Assembly: GCF_019704135.1 (NCBI RefSeq)
Contig: NZ_AP024355.1
Coordinates: forward strand, 3,479,034 to 3,543,033
DNA from: Desulfuromonas versatilis
GTDB lineage: Bacteria; Desulfobacterota; Desulfuromonadia; Desulfuromonadales; NIT-T3
Length of the DNA stretch: 64,000 nt
Direction: 5' to 3'
In this document: positions 53,067 to 61,644 of the stretch, one piece after another
Position numbering within the stretch: the stretch's first letter is position 1
Layout: each line of letters begins with the position of its first letter
Translations under genes and position numbers: made by a program
Notes under the pieces: model-generated
Told to the model about the DNA's origin: nothing
The model's database searches: none
The model's input: only the letters and a program-made list of their open reading frames with translations

Positions 53067-54671
53067 TCATTTCTCATCGGGCGGGAAAAACCAGGCATGA
53101 TTGGAGGTGAACAGGGGCGGGGTCCGGTTGACGATCTCGCGGATGGCCGGCGACCCGAGCAGCCGCTGCTTCAGGAAGCGGCGCGCCTCGGCCCTCCCCC
53201 AGCCGCCTGAGGGCTCGAAGGAGCGGTACAGCCCGAGGTCCCCCGCGGCGCCCAGCCCGGCGGAATGGCGGATACCGGCGGCTTGCGGCTCGGCCAGCAG
53301 CCCCGACTCGCGGGGCAGGTTCATGATGGCGAGGTTCAGAAAGTCGATCTCCCCGGCATGGGCCTCGAGAAACCTCAGGGTCTGCTCGGCGTCGGCTTCG
53401 CTCTCCCCCGGGGTGCCGAGCATGATGTAGACGTAGCTGGCGATCCCCGCTCGGCGCAGGTTGCCGAGGATCCGCGCCGCGGCCTCCAGGCGGATCCCCT
53501 TGCCGAGCCGGTCGAGCACTGCCTGGGAGCCGCTCTCCAGACCAAGCTGCAGCAGGCGGCAGCCGGCGGCGGCCAGCCCGTCGACCAGGGGCTGCTCGAG
53601 CAGCGCCGGCTCGAAGCGGACGAAGCCGTGCCAGTTGAGCCCCCCGAGATCCCCCGCCCGGCGGGCCAGGGCCCGCAGCACCCCGAGCGGCACGGCGTTG
53701 TCGGTCAGGTGGAAGTGCCGCACCCGGTAGCGCGCGGCCAGCTCGAGCAGCAGGTCCGGGAACGCCTCGGCCGGCGCCGAGCTGTAGGGGTGGGTCGGCG
53801 CGCTGGCTTCGGGGCAGAACTGGCAGCGCCGCCAGTAACAGCCGCGGCTGGCGCTCAGCTGCAGGGTCGCCCGGGGCGATAAATAGTCCCCCAGGGGGGC
53901 GAATCCGTAGTCGGGGAGCAGCCCGACCCGCGCGCCGTCCTCGAGAAAATAGCTGCCGCCCCCCGCGCCGCGGGCCAGGCGCTCCAGGGAGAGTTCGCCG
54001 GGGCCGAAAACGATGCGGGAAAAACAGGAAAACCCGTGGCCGCGCTCCAGCAGGGGCCCTTTCCAGGAGCTGAACATGCCCCCCCCGCCGATTACCTCCA
54101 GGGCGGGGAACTCGCGCCGCAGCAGCCCGGCCAGGGCGAAGGCGGGCACCACCTGGTGGCGGTAGTTGACCGAAAGCCCCACCAGGCGCGGCCCCAGCTG
54201 CGCCACCCGGGGCAGGAGCCGCTGGCGGAAATAGTCGTCGAAAATCGTCGCCAGACCTCCGCGCGCCAGTCTTTCCAGGGCGACGGGATCGAACTCGCTG
54301 CAGCCGCCGTGCTGGTAGTCCCCCAGGGTCAGCCGCTCGGCGCCGCCCTCCCCCCGCCAGAGGCCCAGCGCCCGGTTGAGGTGTTCCACCGCGGTGGCGT
54401 AGCGGGCACTCGAGCGTGCCCCTTCCGCCGAGCGCAGCAGCTCCAGGGACTTTGCCGCGTGGCGCAGGGCCCGGCGCAGGGCGGTGGAAGGCTGGTCGCC
54501 GGCTGCCGTCCGCAGCCGCTCGGGATCGAGCAGGTGAAGGTAGGCCTCGAGGTTGGCGTCAACGGCCTCGGTGGCGACCCCCTGGCCGCGCAGGTGGGCG
54601 AGCAGCACCGCGACCCCCAGCGGAGCCTCGGCGGGCTTGGCGGCGGGGGGATGAATCAGCAGCACGTCCAC
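53067..54671 (-). CDS. B12-binding-domain radical SAM protein
   Basis: 534 residues. N-terminal Rossmann-like cobalamin-binding region (MDVLLIHPPAAKPAEAPLGVAVLLAHLRGQG; GLSVNYRHQVVPAFALAGLLRREFP, IGGGGMFSSW). Radical SAM domain with the cluster motif SRGCYWRRCQFCPE (C-x4-C-x2-C), as in the RGCYW subgroup, then LQLGLESGSQAVLDRLGKGI and YIMLGTPGESEAD. Reaction unknown: members methylate or rearrange natural products, lipids or tRNA. It is the last gene of the slyX operon. Confidence 0.9.
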   Translation of the reverse strand: MDVLLIHPPAAKPAEAPLGVAVLLAHLRGQGVATEAVDANLEAYLHLLDPERLRTAAGDQPSTALRRALRHAAKSLELLRSAEGARSSARYATAVEHLNRALGLWRGEGGAERLTLGDYQHGGCSEFDPVALERLARGGLATIFDDYFRQRLLPRVAQLGPRLVGLSVNYRHQVVPAFALAGLLRREFPALEVIGGGGMFSSWKGPLLERGHGFSCFSRIVFGPGELSLERLARGAGGGSYFLEDGARVGLLPDYGFAPLGDYLSPRATLQLSASRGCYWRRCQFCPEASAPTHPYSSAPAEAFPDLLLELAARYRVRHFHLTDNAVPLGVLRALARRAGDLGGLNWHGFVRFEPALLEQPLVDGLAAAGCRLLQLGLESGSQAVLDRLGKGIRLEAAARILGNLRRAGIASYVYIMLGTPGESEADAEQTLRFLEAHAGEIDFLNLAIMNLPRESGLLAEPQAAGIRHSAGLGAAGDLGLYRSFEPSGGWGRAEARRFLKQRLLGSPAIREIVNRTPPLFTSNHAWFFPPDEK

Positions 54672-54676
54672 GGGGG

Positions 54677-55105
54677 TCAGGTGGGGAGCCGGCCCCGCAA
54701 CCGGTAGGTGAGAAACACCAGGATCATGATCCCGGCGTCGCGGGCCAGGGCGGCCCAGGCGCTGGTGTGCCCTTCGCCGCCGGGATCGAAGCAGCCGCAG
54801 TCGATCTCCATGCCCCGGGCCACCACCGAAGCCAGGGCCACCATGAAGACAGCGGTCAGGCCGCCGAGCAGCAAGGCCGCGGGACGCACCTTGCGATTGC
54901 AGACCAGCAGCAGCCCGGCGACCGCCTCCACGTAGGGAAGGGTGGCGGCCACCAGGTAGTTCCAGGCATAGGGGAGGATCTGGTAATTGGCCACGTCGCC
55001 GGCGAAAGCGGTGATATCGCTGGCCTTGATGGCCCCGGCGTAGAGGAACAACCCGCCCAGCAGCAGCCTGCTCAGATGGTAGAGATATCGGCCTGCCCGG
55101 CTCAT
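54677..55105 (-). CDS. MauE/DoxX-like membrane protein
   Basis: 142 residues from the ATG at 55105, whose codon overlaps the stop of the rhodanese gene (ATGA). Four membrane helices and the MauE-type pattern LSRLLLGGLFLYAGAIKASD, LPYVEAVAGLLLV, with the cysteine pair DCGCFD in the loop. Such proteins go with periplasmic disulfide or sulfur chemistry. Ends 5 bp before the radical SAM gene. Confidence 0.85.
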   Translation of the reverse strand: MSRAGRYLYHLSRLLLGGLFLYAGAIKASDITAFAGDVANYQILPYAWNYLVAATLPYVEAVAGLLLVCNRKVRPAALLLGGLTAVFMVALASVVARGMEIDCGCFDPGGEGHTSAWAALARDAGIMILVFLTYRLRGRLPT

Positions 55106-55617
55106 GGTTCTCCCTTTTCCACGTTCAGGCCCGCGTCGCGCCACTCGGGGAAGCCCCCCTCGTAAACCCGCACGTCCTCATACCCCTCGGTCAGCAGCCT
55201 GACTCCGAGGTCGAAGGAGTCGGGGCAGCCGAAGCCGCTGCAGTAGATCACCAGGACCGCATCCCGGGGCACCTTGGCGGCGAACCCCGCCAGGGCGCTG
55301 TCGACCTCGCCCAAAGGCAGGGACCAGGCTCCGGGCAGGTGCCCCTCGAGGTAAACTTCCCAGGCCCGGGCGTCCACGGCGATCGCCCCGCCGGCCAGCA
55401 GTTCGCGGACCTGGGCGAGCTCCACCGGGATCGGGAAGCGCAGGGCGTTTGGATTCCCCTCGTCGGCGGGCGGCTCCTGGACCAGGCGCAGCGGCGCCTT
55501 GACCTTGCCGGAGAAGGCATCCATCACCAGCTGGGTGTTGAAGGAGAGGCCCAGCACCACGCCGAGCACGAAGATGACGACGGCCTCCAGGGCTATGCGG
55601 CGAAATTCGGCGGACAA
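55102..55617 (-). CDS. Membrane-anchored rhodanese-domain protein
   Basis: 171 residues. N-terminal TM (LEAVVIFVLGVVLGLSF) then a periplasmic rhodanese domain: LLAGGAIAVDARAWEVYLEGHLPGAWSLPLG with active-site loop VIYCSGFGCPDS. Likely a sulfurtransferase or thiol carrier working with the MauE-like protein with which it is coupled. Confidence 0.9.
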   Translation of the reverse strand: MSAEFRRIALEAVVIFVLGVVLGLSFNTQLVMDAFSGKVKAPLRLVQEPPADEGNPNALRFPIPVELAQVRELLAGGAIAVDARAWEVYLEGHLPGAWSLPLGEVDSALAGFAAKVPRDAVLVIYCSGFGCPDSFDLGVRLLTEGYEDVRVYEGGFPEWRDAGLNVEKGEP

Positions 55618-55624
55618 GGCGGTC

Positions 55625-55816
55625 TCACTCGTCGGGGGACTCGGGGAGGCTGGGCGCCAGGGCCCGGAGCATCTCCATGACCATGCGGTTTTCCCGTTCG
55701 AGGCGGGCGAGGCGCCGGTCGCACTCGACGACCACCTCGTTCAGTTCCTCGACCAGGTTGGACTGGTGGGCGTAGCGAATTTCCAGCTCGTTCAGGCGCT
55801 CTTCAAGGCTGCTCAA
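55625..55816 (-). CDS. slyX: SlyX homologue
   Basis: 63 residues from a TTG at 55816 with GGAG eight bases upstream; the frame is open much further but without coding signs. Coiled-coil SlyX pattern LEERLNELEIRYAHQSNLVEELNEVV, then RLARLERENRMVMEML, and the usual proline-rich end. Function unknown. First gene of the operon, 7 bp before the rhodanese gene. Confidence 0.85.
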   Translation of the reverse strand: MSSLEERLNELEIRYAHQSNLVEELNEVVVECDRRLARLERENRMVMEMLRALAPSLPESPDE

Positions 55817-56020
55817 GGTTGCACTCCGGATGACTCCTGGGATTTTTTCCCATGCTAGCAGAACCACCCGTTTTCTGCAACGCTCCCGCCGCCCTCGCCA
55901 GCGCCGCCGAGACGCGTTGCAAAATGGCGCGAAGATGTTATGATTGCTCGGATATTTCGTTCGCCTGCCAGCTGCGGCGGCACGCATTAATTTATCCCTG
56001 AATCCATGCAGGAGGGTCCG

Positions 56021-56851
56021 ATGATTCAAGCCACCACGCCCTCCCCCCTCGCCCGCGCGCTGCTCCCCGCGCTCCCCTGCGTCTGGTTGCTGGCGGCCCT
56101 GGCCTTTGCCCTGGTCCCGGCAGCTTCGCTGGGCGGGGTGCAGCCGGCCGGGCCATCCCCGATCGGAGTCGAAGAGCGCCTTGGGGAGAGCATCCCCCTC
56201 GATCTGAGCTTTACCGACGAGGAGGGGCGACGGGTGCTGCTCAAGGAGCTGATCAGCCGGCCGACCATCATCGCCCCGGTCTATTACCGCTGCTCCAACG
56301 TCTGCAATTTTCTGCAGGTGGGGCTGGCCCGCTCCCTGCCCGAGCTGAAACTGAAACCCGGGGAAGACTTCCAGGTCCTCTCGATCAGCTTCGACGAAAC
56401 CGAGACGCCCCACTGGGCGCGCAACATAAAGCGCATCCACATGGCCGCCATGGGGGGGAAGTTTCCCGAGCAGAGCTGGCGCTTTCTGACCGGAGAGCTC
56501 GAGGACATCCAACGCCTGACCGAGGCCGCCGGCTACCGCTACCAGCGCCAGGGGGTCGACTTTCTCCACCCGGTGGCGGTCTTCGTGGTCACCGCCGACG
56601 GCAAGATCGTCCGCTACCTCTACGGGACGTCGTATCTGCCGATGGACCTGACCCTGTCGCTGATGGAGGCGGCCGAGGGGCGCGTCGGCCCCACCATCCG
56701 CAAGGTGGTGGAATTCTGTTTCAGCTACGACCCGGCCAACAAGACCTACGTCTTCAACCTGTTGCGGGTGTCGGGAACCATTGTCTTTCTGACCGCGGCG
56801 GGGCTGCTGACCTTCCTGGTCGTCACCGGCCGCAGGAAAAACCTTCACTGA
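56021..56851 (+). CDS. SCO1/SenC copper-delivery protein
   Basis: 276 residues from the ATG at 56021 (AGGAGG five bases upstream). Signal/anchor near the N-terminus, then the thioredoxin fold with copper site YYRCSNVCNFL (CxxxC) and distal His in VDFLHPVAVF. A C-terminal TM (IVFLTAAGLLTFLVV) is also present. It inserts copper into the CuA centre of the oxidase encoded downstream. First gene of the cox operon, 7 bp before coxA. Confidence 0.93.
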   Translation: MIQATTPSPLARALLPALPCVWLLAALAFALVPAASLGGVQPAGPSPIGVEERLGESIPLDLSFTDEEGRRVLLKELISRPTIIAPVYYRCSNVCNFLQVGLARSLPELKLKPGEDFQVLSISFDETETPHWARNIKRIHMAAMGGKFPEQSWRFLTGELEDIQRLTEAAGYRYQRQGVDFLHPVAVFVVTADGKIVRYLYGTSYLPMDLTLSLMEAAEGRVGPTIRKVVEFCFSYDPANKTYVFNLLRVSGTIVFLTAAGLLTFLVVTGRRKNLH

Positions 56852-56858
56852 GGATTCT

Positions 56859-58490
56859 ATGGCAGAGACACACCTTCAGGCTACGGCACCGGACCGGGGC
56901 TTTCTGACCCCGCGGGAGGACTACTCGGGACTCTTCTCGTGGATTTTCTCCACCGACCACAAACGGATCGGCCTGCTCTACTTCTGGTCCATCGTCACCT
57001 TTTTCCTCACCGGGGTCACCCTCGGGCTGCTGATCCGCCTGGAGCTGTTTCTGCCGGGCAAGACCATCGTCGAGGCCCAGACCTACAACGCCATGTTCAC
57101 CCTGCACGGGGTGATCATGATCTTCCTGTTCATCATCCCCGGCATCCCGGCGGCCTTCGGCAACCTGGTGCTGCCGATCCAGATCGGCGCCAAGGACGTG
57201 GCCTTCCCGCGGCTGAACCTGCTCTCCTGGTGGCTCTACGCCATCGGCGCGGCCATGGCCCTGGGCTCGCTGTTCAGCGGCGGCGGGGCCCCCGACACCG
57301 GCTGGACCTTCTACGTCCCCTTCAGCGTGCAGACCACCACCAACGTCTCGCTGGCCGCCTTCGCCGTGTTCATCCTCGGCTTCTCCTCGATCCTCACCGG
57401 CCTCAACTTCATCACCACCATCCACCGGATGCGCGCCCCGGGGATGAGCTGGGGGCGCCTGCCGCTGTTCATCTGGTCGCTCTACGCCACCGCCTGGGTC
57501 CAGGTGCTGGCCACCCCCATCCTCGGCATCACCCTGGCGCTGGTGCTGGTCGAGCGGCTGCTCGGCACCGGCCTGTTCGACCCCACCCGGGGGGGCGACC
57601 CGATCATGTTCCAGCACCTGTTCTGGATCTATTCCCACCCGGCGGTCTACATCATGGTGCTGCCCGGCATGGGGGTGATCTCGGACATCATCCCGGTGTT
57701 CGCCCGCAAGCCGGCCTTCGGCTACAAGGCCATCGCCGTCTCCTCCATCGCCATCGCCGCGGCCGGTTCCCTGGTCTGGGGGCACCACATGTTCACCAGC
57801 GGCATGAGCGACATGGCGGTGCTGGTCTTTTCGTTGCTGACCTTCGTCGTCGCCATCCCCTCGGCGGTCAAGGTCTTCAACTGGGTCGCCACCCTCTACA
57901 AGGGGTCGATCTCCCTCGACCCGCCGCTGCTCTTCGCCCTCTCCTTCATCCTGCTGTTCGCCATCGGCGGCCTGACCGGCCTGGTGCTGGGCGCCCCGGC
58001 CACCGACGTGCACGTGCACGACACCCATTTCGTGGTCGGCCACTTCCACTACACCATGTTCGGCGGCACCGGCATGGCCTTTTTCGCCGCCATGCACTAC
58101 TGGCTGCCGAAGATCTACGGCCGCATGTACAACAAGCGCATCGCCACCATCGCCTGGGGCCTGATCTTCGTCGGCTTCAACGTGCTCTACCTGTCGATGA
58201 AGGTCGTCGGCATGCAGGGGATGCCGCGCCGCTACTACGACTACATCCCCGAATTCACCCGTCTCAACCAGCTGGCCACGGTCGGCTCCTGGATTCTCGG
58301 CATCGGGGTGTTTCTCATGTTCTTCAACCTGATCCGCGGCACCTTCCGCGGCCAGCCGGTCGGTGACAACCCCTGGGGGGGCGCCACCCTGGAATGGACC
58401 ACCTCTTCACCGCCGCCGACGGAGAACTTCGAGGTCGACCCGGTGGTGACCCACGGCCCCTACGATTTCAAAGCAGCGGGGATCCTATGA
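56859..58490 (+). CDS. coxA: Cytochrome c oxidase subunit I, A2-type
   Basis: 543 residues with 12 helices. Haem and CuB ligands intact: FTLHGVIM, the CuB His and Tyr region, WGHHMFTSG, and the proximal/low-spin pair in VVGHFHYTMFGG. The D-channel glutamate motif HPEVY is replaced by WIYSHPAVYIMVLPGMG, the YS motif of A2-type oxidases (as in Rhodothermus). It reduces O2 to water and pumps protons in the inner membrane. Its stop overlaps coxC (ATGA). Confidence 0.96.
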   Translation: MAETHLQATAPDRGFLTPREDYSGLFSWIFSTDHKRIGLLYFWSIVTFFLTGVTLGLLIRLELFLPGKTIVEAQTYNAMFTLHGVIMIFLFIIPGIPAAFGNLVLPIQIGAKDVAFPRLNLLSWWLYAIGAAMALGSLFSGGGAPDTGWTFYVPFSVQTTTNVSLAAFAVFILGFSSILTGLNFITTIHRMRAPGMSWGRLPLFIWSLYATAWVQVLATPILGITLALVLVERLLGTGLFDPTRGGDPIMFQHLFWIYSHPAVYIMVLPGMGVISDIIPVFARKPAFGYKAIAVSSIAIAAAGSLVWGHHMFTSGMSDMAVLVFSLLTFVVAIPSAVKVFNWVATLYKGSISLDPPLLFALSFILLFAIGGLTGLVLGAPATDVHVHDTHFVVGHFHYTMFGGTGMAFFAAMHYWLPKIYGRMYNKRIATIAWGLIFVGFNVLYLSMKVVGMQGMPRRYYDYIPEFTRLNQLATVGSWILGIGVFLMFFNLIRGTFRGQPVGDNPWGGATLEWTTSSPPPTENFEVDPVVTHGPYDFKAAGIL

Positions 58491-59086
58491 GCGAGGTGCA
58501 CAAGGACTACGCCGGCGCCAAGTTCGGCATGTGGCTGTTTCTGTTCACCGAGCTGCTGCTGTTCGGCGGCTTGTTCATCCTCTACGGGGTCTACCTGCAC
58601 CGCTACCCCGAGGAGTTCGTCAAGGCCGGCGGCGAGCTCAACGTGGTGTTCGGCGCGGTCAACACCCTGGTGCTGCTGACCAGCAGCCTGGCGGTGGCCA
58701 TGTCGATCACCGCTCTGCAGAAGGGCAACCGCAGGTTGACCCTGGTGCTGCTGGCGGTCACCATCGCCTCGGCGCTGATCTTTCTGGTCAACAAGTACTT
58801 CGAATGGAGCGCCAAGATCCACCACGGCCTCTACCCCGACTCGCCCCACCTCAAGGAGCTGGCCCCGGGGGAGAGCGTCTTTTTCGGGCTCTACTACGTG
58901 ACCACCGGCCTGCACGGGCTGCACGTGGTGATCGGCGGGGCCCTGCTGGCCTGGGTATTCGTCCAGGTGCGCTCCGGGCGGGTACATGCCGAGGATTTCG
59001 TGGCCCTGGAAAATTCCGGGCTCTACTGGCACCTGGTCGACCTGATCTGGATCTTCATCTTCCCGCTGTATTATTTGATTCTTTAG
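58487..59086 (+). CDS. coxC: Cytochrome c oxidase subunit III
   Basis: 199 residues, five helices. FGMWLFLFTELLLFGGLF and FGLYYVTTGLHGLHVVIG are subunit III signatures; the end is LYWHLVDLIWIFIFPLYYLIL. ATG overlaps the coxA stop, so the two are coupled. Confidence 0.96.
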   Translation: MSEVHKDYAGAKFGMWLFLFTELLLFGGLFILYGVYLHRYPEEFVKAGGELNVVFGAVNTLVLLTSSLAVAMSITALQKGNRRLTLVLLAVTIASALIFLVNKYFEWSAKIHHGLYPDSPHLKELAPGESVFFGLYYVTTGLHGLHVVIGGALLAWVFVQVRSGRVHAEDFVALENSGLYWHLVDLIWIFIFPLYYLIL

Positions 59087-59152
59087 TGGTCAGTGGTCAA
59101 AAATTTCGACCGCCGGGGGTCCAGAAACACATACATCTTTTCGGGTGAATTT

Positions 59153-59440
59153 ATGGCTGAACAAGAGCATGGACATATCGTGGGCTACAGCACCTTCGTC
59201 GCCGTCTGGCTGGCGTTGCTGGTGCTGACGGCGATCACCGTGGCGGTGTCCCGCATCCACCTCGGGCCGCTCAACATCTGGGTGGCGCTGGGAATCGCCT
59301 CGGTGAAGTCGGGGCTGGTGATCGCTTTTTTCATGCACATGAAATACGAGGGGAGGCTGCTGCGGCTGAGCCTGTTCGCGGCCCTGGTGACCCTGGCCAT
59401 CTTCATCGGGTTCACTTTTTTCGACGTACTCTACAGGTGA
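59153..59440 (+). CDS. coxD: Cytochrome c oxidase subunit IV
   Basis: 95 residues with three hydrophobic segments and a loop IWVALGIASVKSGLVIAFFMHMKYE, the bacterial subunit IV/CyoD-like pattern. Lies 66 bp after coxC and 10 bp before coxB. Confidence 0.9.
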   Translation: MAEQEHGHIVGYSTFVAVWLALLVLTAITVAVSRIHLGPLNIWVALGIASVKSGLVIAFFMHMKYEGRLLRLSLFAALVTLAIFIGFTFFDVLYR

Positions 59441-59450
59441 GGCAAAGCGC

Positions 59451-60665
59451 GTGAATCCTCAAATCGTTTCGACCACGGAAACCGTCGACTTCGTCTTTTT
59501 CTTCATCTTCGGCATCTCGGCGATCATGCTGCTGGGCATCACCGCGGCGATGGTCTATTTCGTGGTCCGCTACAACCGCAAGCGCCACCCCCACCCGACC
59601 TCGGACAAGGCCTCCAACCTGACGCTCGAGGTGGTCTGGACGGTGATCCCCTCGATCCTGGTGATGGGGATGTTCTACTACGGCTGGGCCGGCTACCTCG
59701 CCCTGCGCAACGTCCCCGAGGGGGCGCTGGTGGTCAAGGCCACCGGGCGCATGTGGTCCTGGAGCTTCGAGTACGCCAACGGCAAGCTCAGCGACAAGCT
59801 CTACGTTCCGGCCGGGCAGCCGGTGAAGGTGGACATCCACTCCACCGACGTGCTCCACTCGTTTTACATCCCCGCTTTCCGGGTCAAGCGCGACGCGGTT
59901 CCCGGGCTCGAGAGCCACGTCTGGTTCAACGCCGAACAGCCCGGCTCCTACGACATCTTCTGCGCCGAATACTGCGGGGTGGCCCACGCGGCGATGATCT
60001 CCACCGTCGAGGCGCTCACCCCCCACGAGTTCGAGGAATGGTACCGGGGCGAGCCCGCGGCCGCCGAGGCGGACGAGGGCGAGGCTCTGCTGACCCGCTT
60101 CGGCTGCATCGGCTGCCACTCCCTGGACGGCAGCAAAAAGGTCGGTCCGACCTTCCAGGGACTGTTCGGCAGCAGCCGCGAGGTGCTCAGCGCCGGGCAG
60201 AAGCGGACCCTGACCGCCGACGAGGAGTACCTGAAGCGCTCCATCCTCGAACCGGCGGCCGATATCGTCGAGGGCTTCCCGCCGGCGATGCCCGCCTACC
60301 AGGGGCAGATCTCCGAGTTCGAGCTCGAGGAGATCATCGAGTACTTCAAGCGGATGGCCGGGGCGAAAAAGACCCAGTCCCTCGGCGAACAGCTGATGCT
60401 CAGGCAGGGGTGCGTCGGCTGCCACTCCACCGATGGCAGCAAGAGCGTCGGCCCCACCCTGAAGGGGGTGTTCGGCCGCCAGGTGAAGGTGCTGCGTGAC
60501 GGCAAGGAGCTGACCATCGAAGCCGACGAGCAGTACCTCAGACAGTCCCTGATCCAGCCGCAGGCGGACCAGGTCCAGGGCTATCCGCCGATCATGCCGA
60601 CCTTCGGCGCCCTGCCGGAGGAGGAGATCGAAGCCCTGGTGGAATATCTGAAAACGCTGCAATGA
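59451..60665 (+). CDS. coxB: Cytochrome c oxidase subunit II with two fused cytochrome c domains
   Basis: 404 residues from a GTG with GAGG upstream. Two N-terminal helices, then the CuA cupredoxin (HSFYIPAFRVKRDAVPG; ligands in FCAEYCGVAHAAM). After it come two successive class I haem c domains: CIGCHSLDGSKKVGPTFQGLFG with Met in PPAMPAY, and CVGCHSTDGSKSVGPTLKGVFG with Met in PPIMPTF. The two are similar throughout (haem motif, E-Y-L-[KR]-x-S segment), a tandem duplication. caa3 enzymes normally have one such domain. Confidence 0.95.
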   Translation: MNPQIVSTTETVDFVFFFIFGISAIMLLGITAAMVYFVVRYNRKRHPHPTSDKASNLTLEVVWTVIPSILVMGMFYYGWAGYLALRNVPEGALVVKATGRMWSWSFEYANGKLSDKLYVPAGQPVKVDIHSTDVLHSFYIPAFRVKRDAVPGLESHVWFNAEQPGSYDIFCAEYCGVAHAAMISTVEALTPHEFEEWYRGEPAAAEADEGEALLTRFGCIGCHSLDGSKKVGPTFQGLFGSSREVLSAGQKRTLTADEEYLKRSILEPAADIVEGFPPAMPAYQGQISEFELEEIIEYFKRMAGAKKTQSLGEQLMLRQGCVGCHSTDGSKSVGPTLKGVFGRQVKVLRDGKELTIEADEQYLRQSLIQPQADQVQGYPPIMPTFGALPEEEIEALVEYLKTLQ

Positions 60666-60690
60666 CCCCTTCGTTCAGGATTTCGAAGCG

Positions 60691-61533
60691 ATGATGCCGA
60701 TACTGCAGCTGACCCGGCCACGCCTCTCGGCGCTGGTGGCGGCCTCGGCCCTGGCCGGGGGCCTCGCCGGACCGCGCCCCCCGGGCCCCGTCGGGCTCGC
60801 CGCCCTGGGCTGCGGCGTGCTGTTGCTCACCGCGGGCTGTTCGGCGCTGAACCAGTTCCAGGAGCGGGACACCGACGCCCTGATGCGCCGCACCGGCGGC
60901 CGCCCCCTCCCCGCGGGCCGGCTCACCCCCCGGGCCGGGCTGCTCGCCGCCGTGCTGATGCTGGGCGCCGGACTGGGCACCCTGGGCGCGGCCCCGGGAC
61001 CCGTCGTGGTCCTGCTGGGCCTGTTTGCCGCCTGCTGGTACAACGGCGTCTACACGCCCCTCAAACGCCACAGCCGCTTCGCGGTGCTCCCCGGAGCCCT
61101 GTGCGGCGTCATCCCGCCGCTGATGGGCTGGGTGAGCGCCGGCGGCGACCCTGGCGACCACCGCATCGTGGTTTTCTCCGGACTGCTGTTTCTCTGGCAG
61201 ATCCCCCACTTTTGGCTGTTCACCCTCAGGCACCGGGAAGACTTTCAACGGGCCGGCCTGCCGACCATATTCGATGCCTTCAGCGCTTCCCAGGTGCTGC
61301 GCATCGCCCTGGCCTGGAGCCTGGCCCTGGCCACCGGGGGGTGGCTGCTGCTCGGCCTGGGGGTTCCGCAGGCCCCGGCCGCCCGGCTGCTGGCCGCCGC
61401 GGTCATTCTCTGGCTGACTTTGCGCACCCTCAGAGGGCTGCGTCGCGGCGCCCCGGCGCAAATGTTCGGCACGCTCAACCTGTTCATGGCGCTGCTGATC
61501 GGCTCGCTGCTGGTCAACGCCTTTACCGGCTGA
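60691..61533 (+). CDS. ctaB: Protohaem IX farnesyltransferase (haem O synthase)
   Basis: 280 residues, about eight helices of the UbiA family. First Asp-rich motif NQFQERDTDALMRRT, second region YTPLKRHSRFAVLPGALCGVIPPLMGW, and IPHFWLFTLRHREDF. It makes haem O for the oxidase. Last gene of the cox operon. No ctaA is seen, which lies elsewhere or is absent. Confidence 0.94.
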   Translation: MMPILQLTRPRLSALVAASALAGGLAGPRPPGPVGLAALGCGVLLLTAGCSALNQFQERDTDALMRRTGGRPLPAGRLTPRAGLLAAVLMLGAGLGTLGAAPGPVVVLLGLFAACWYNGVYTPLKRHSRFAVLPGALCGVIPPLMGWVSAGGDPGDHRIVVFSGLLFLWQIPHFWLFTLRHREDFQRAGLPTIFDAFSASQVLRIALAWSLALATGGWLLLGLGVPQAPAARLLAAAVILWLTLRTLRGLRRGAPAQMFGTLNLFMALLIGSLLVNAFTG

Positions 61534-61644
61534 GCGGCGCACCGCGAACCTTGCGGCGATCGGCAAAGTTTTGTTTGCCCTCACGTCCCCGGTGCGCTAA
61601 ATTGAGCGAATAGAATTTAAATGAATATTTTCCGGAGGGGCCCA

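Noticed and set aside
52912-53100. 62-codon plus-strand frame after epmB
   Set aside because: Its sequence is the translated inverted repeat at 52905-52993 (GSIPFIPFIPV); no support as a gene.
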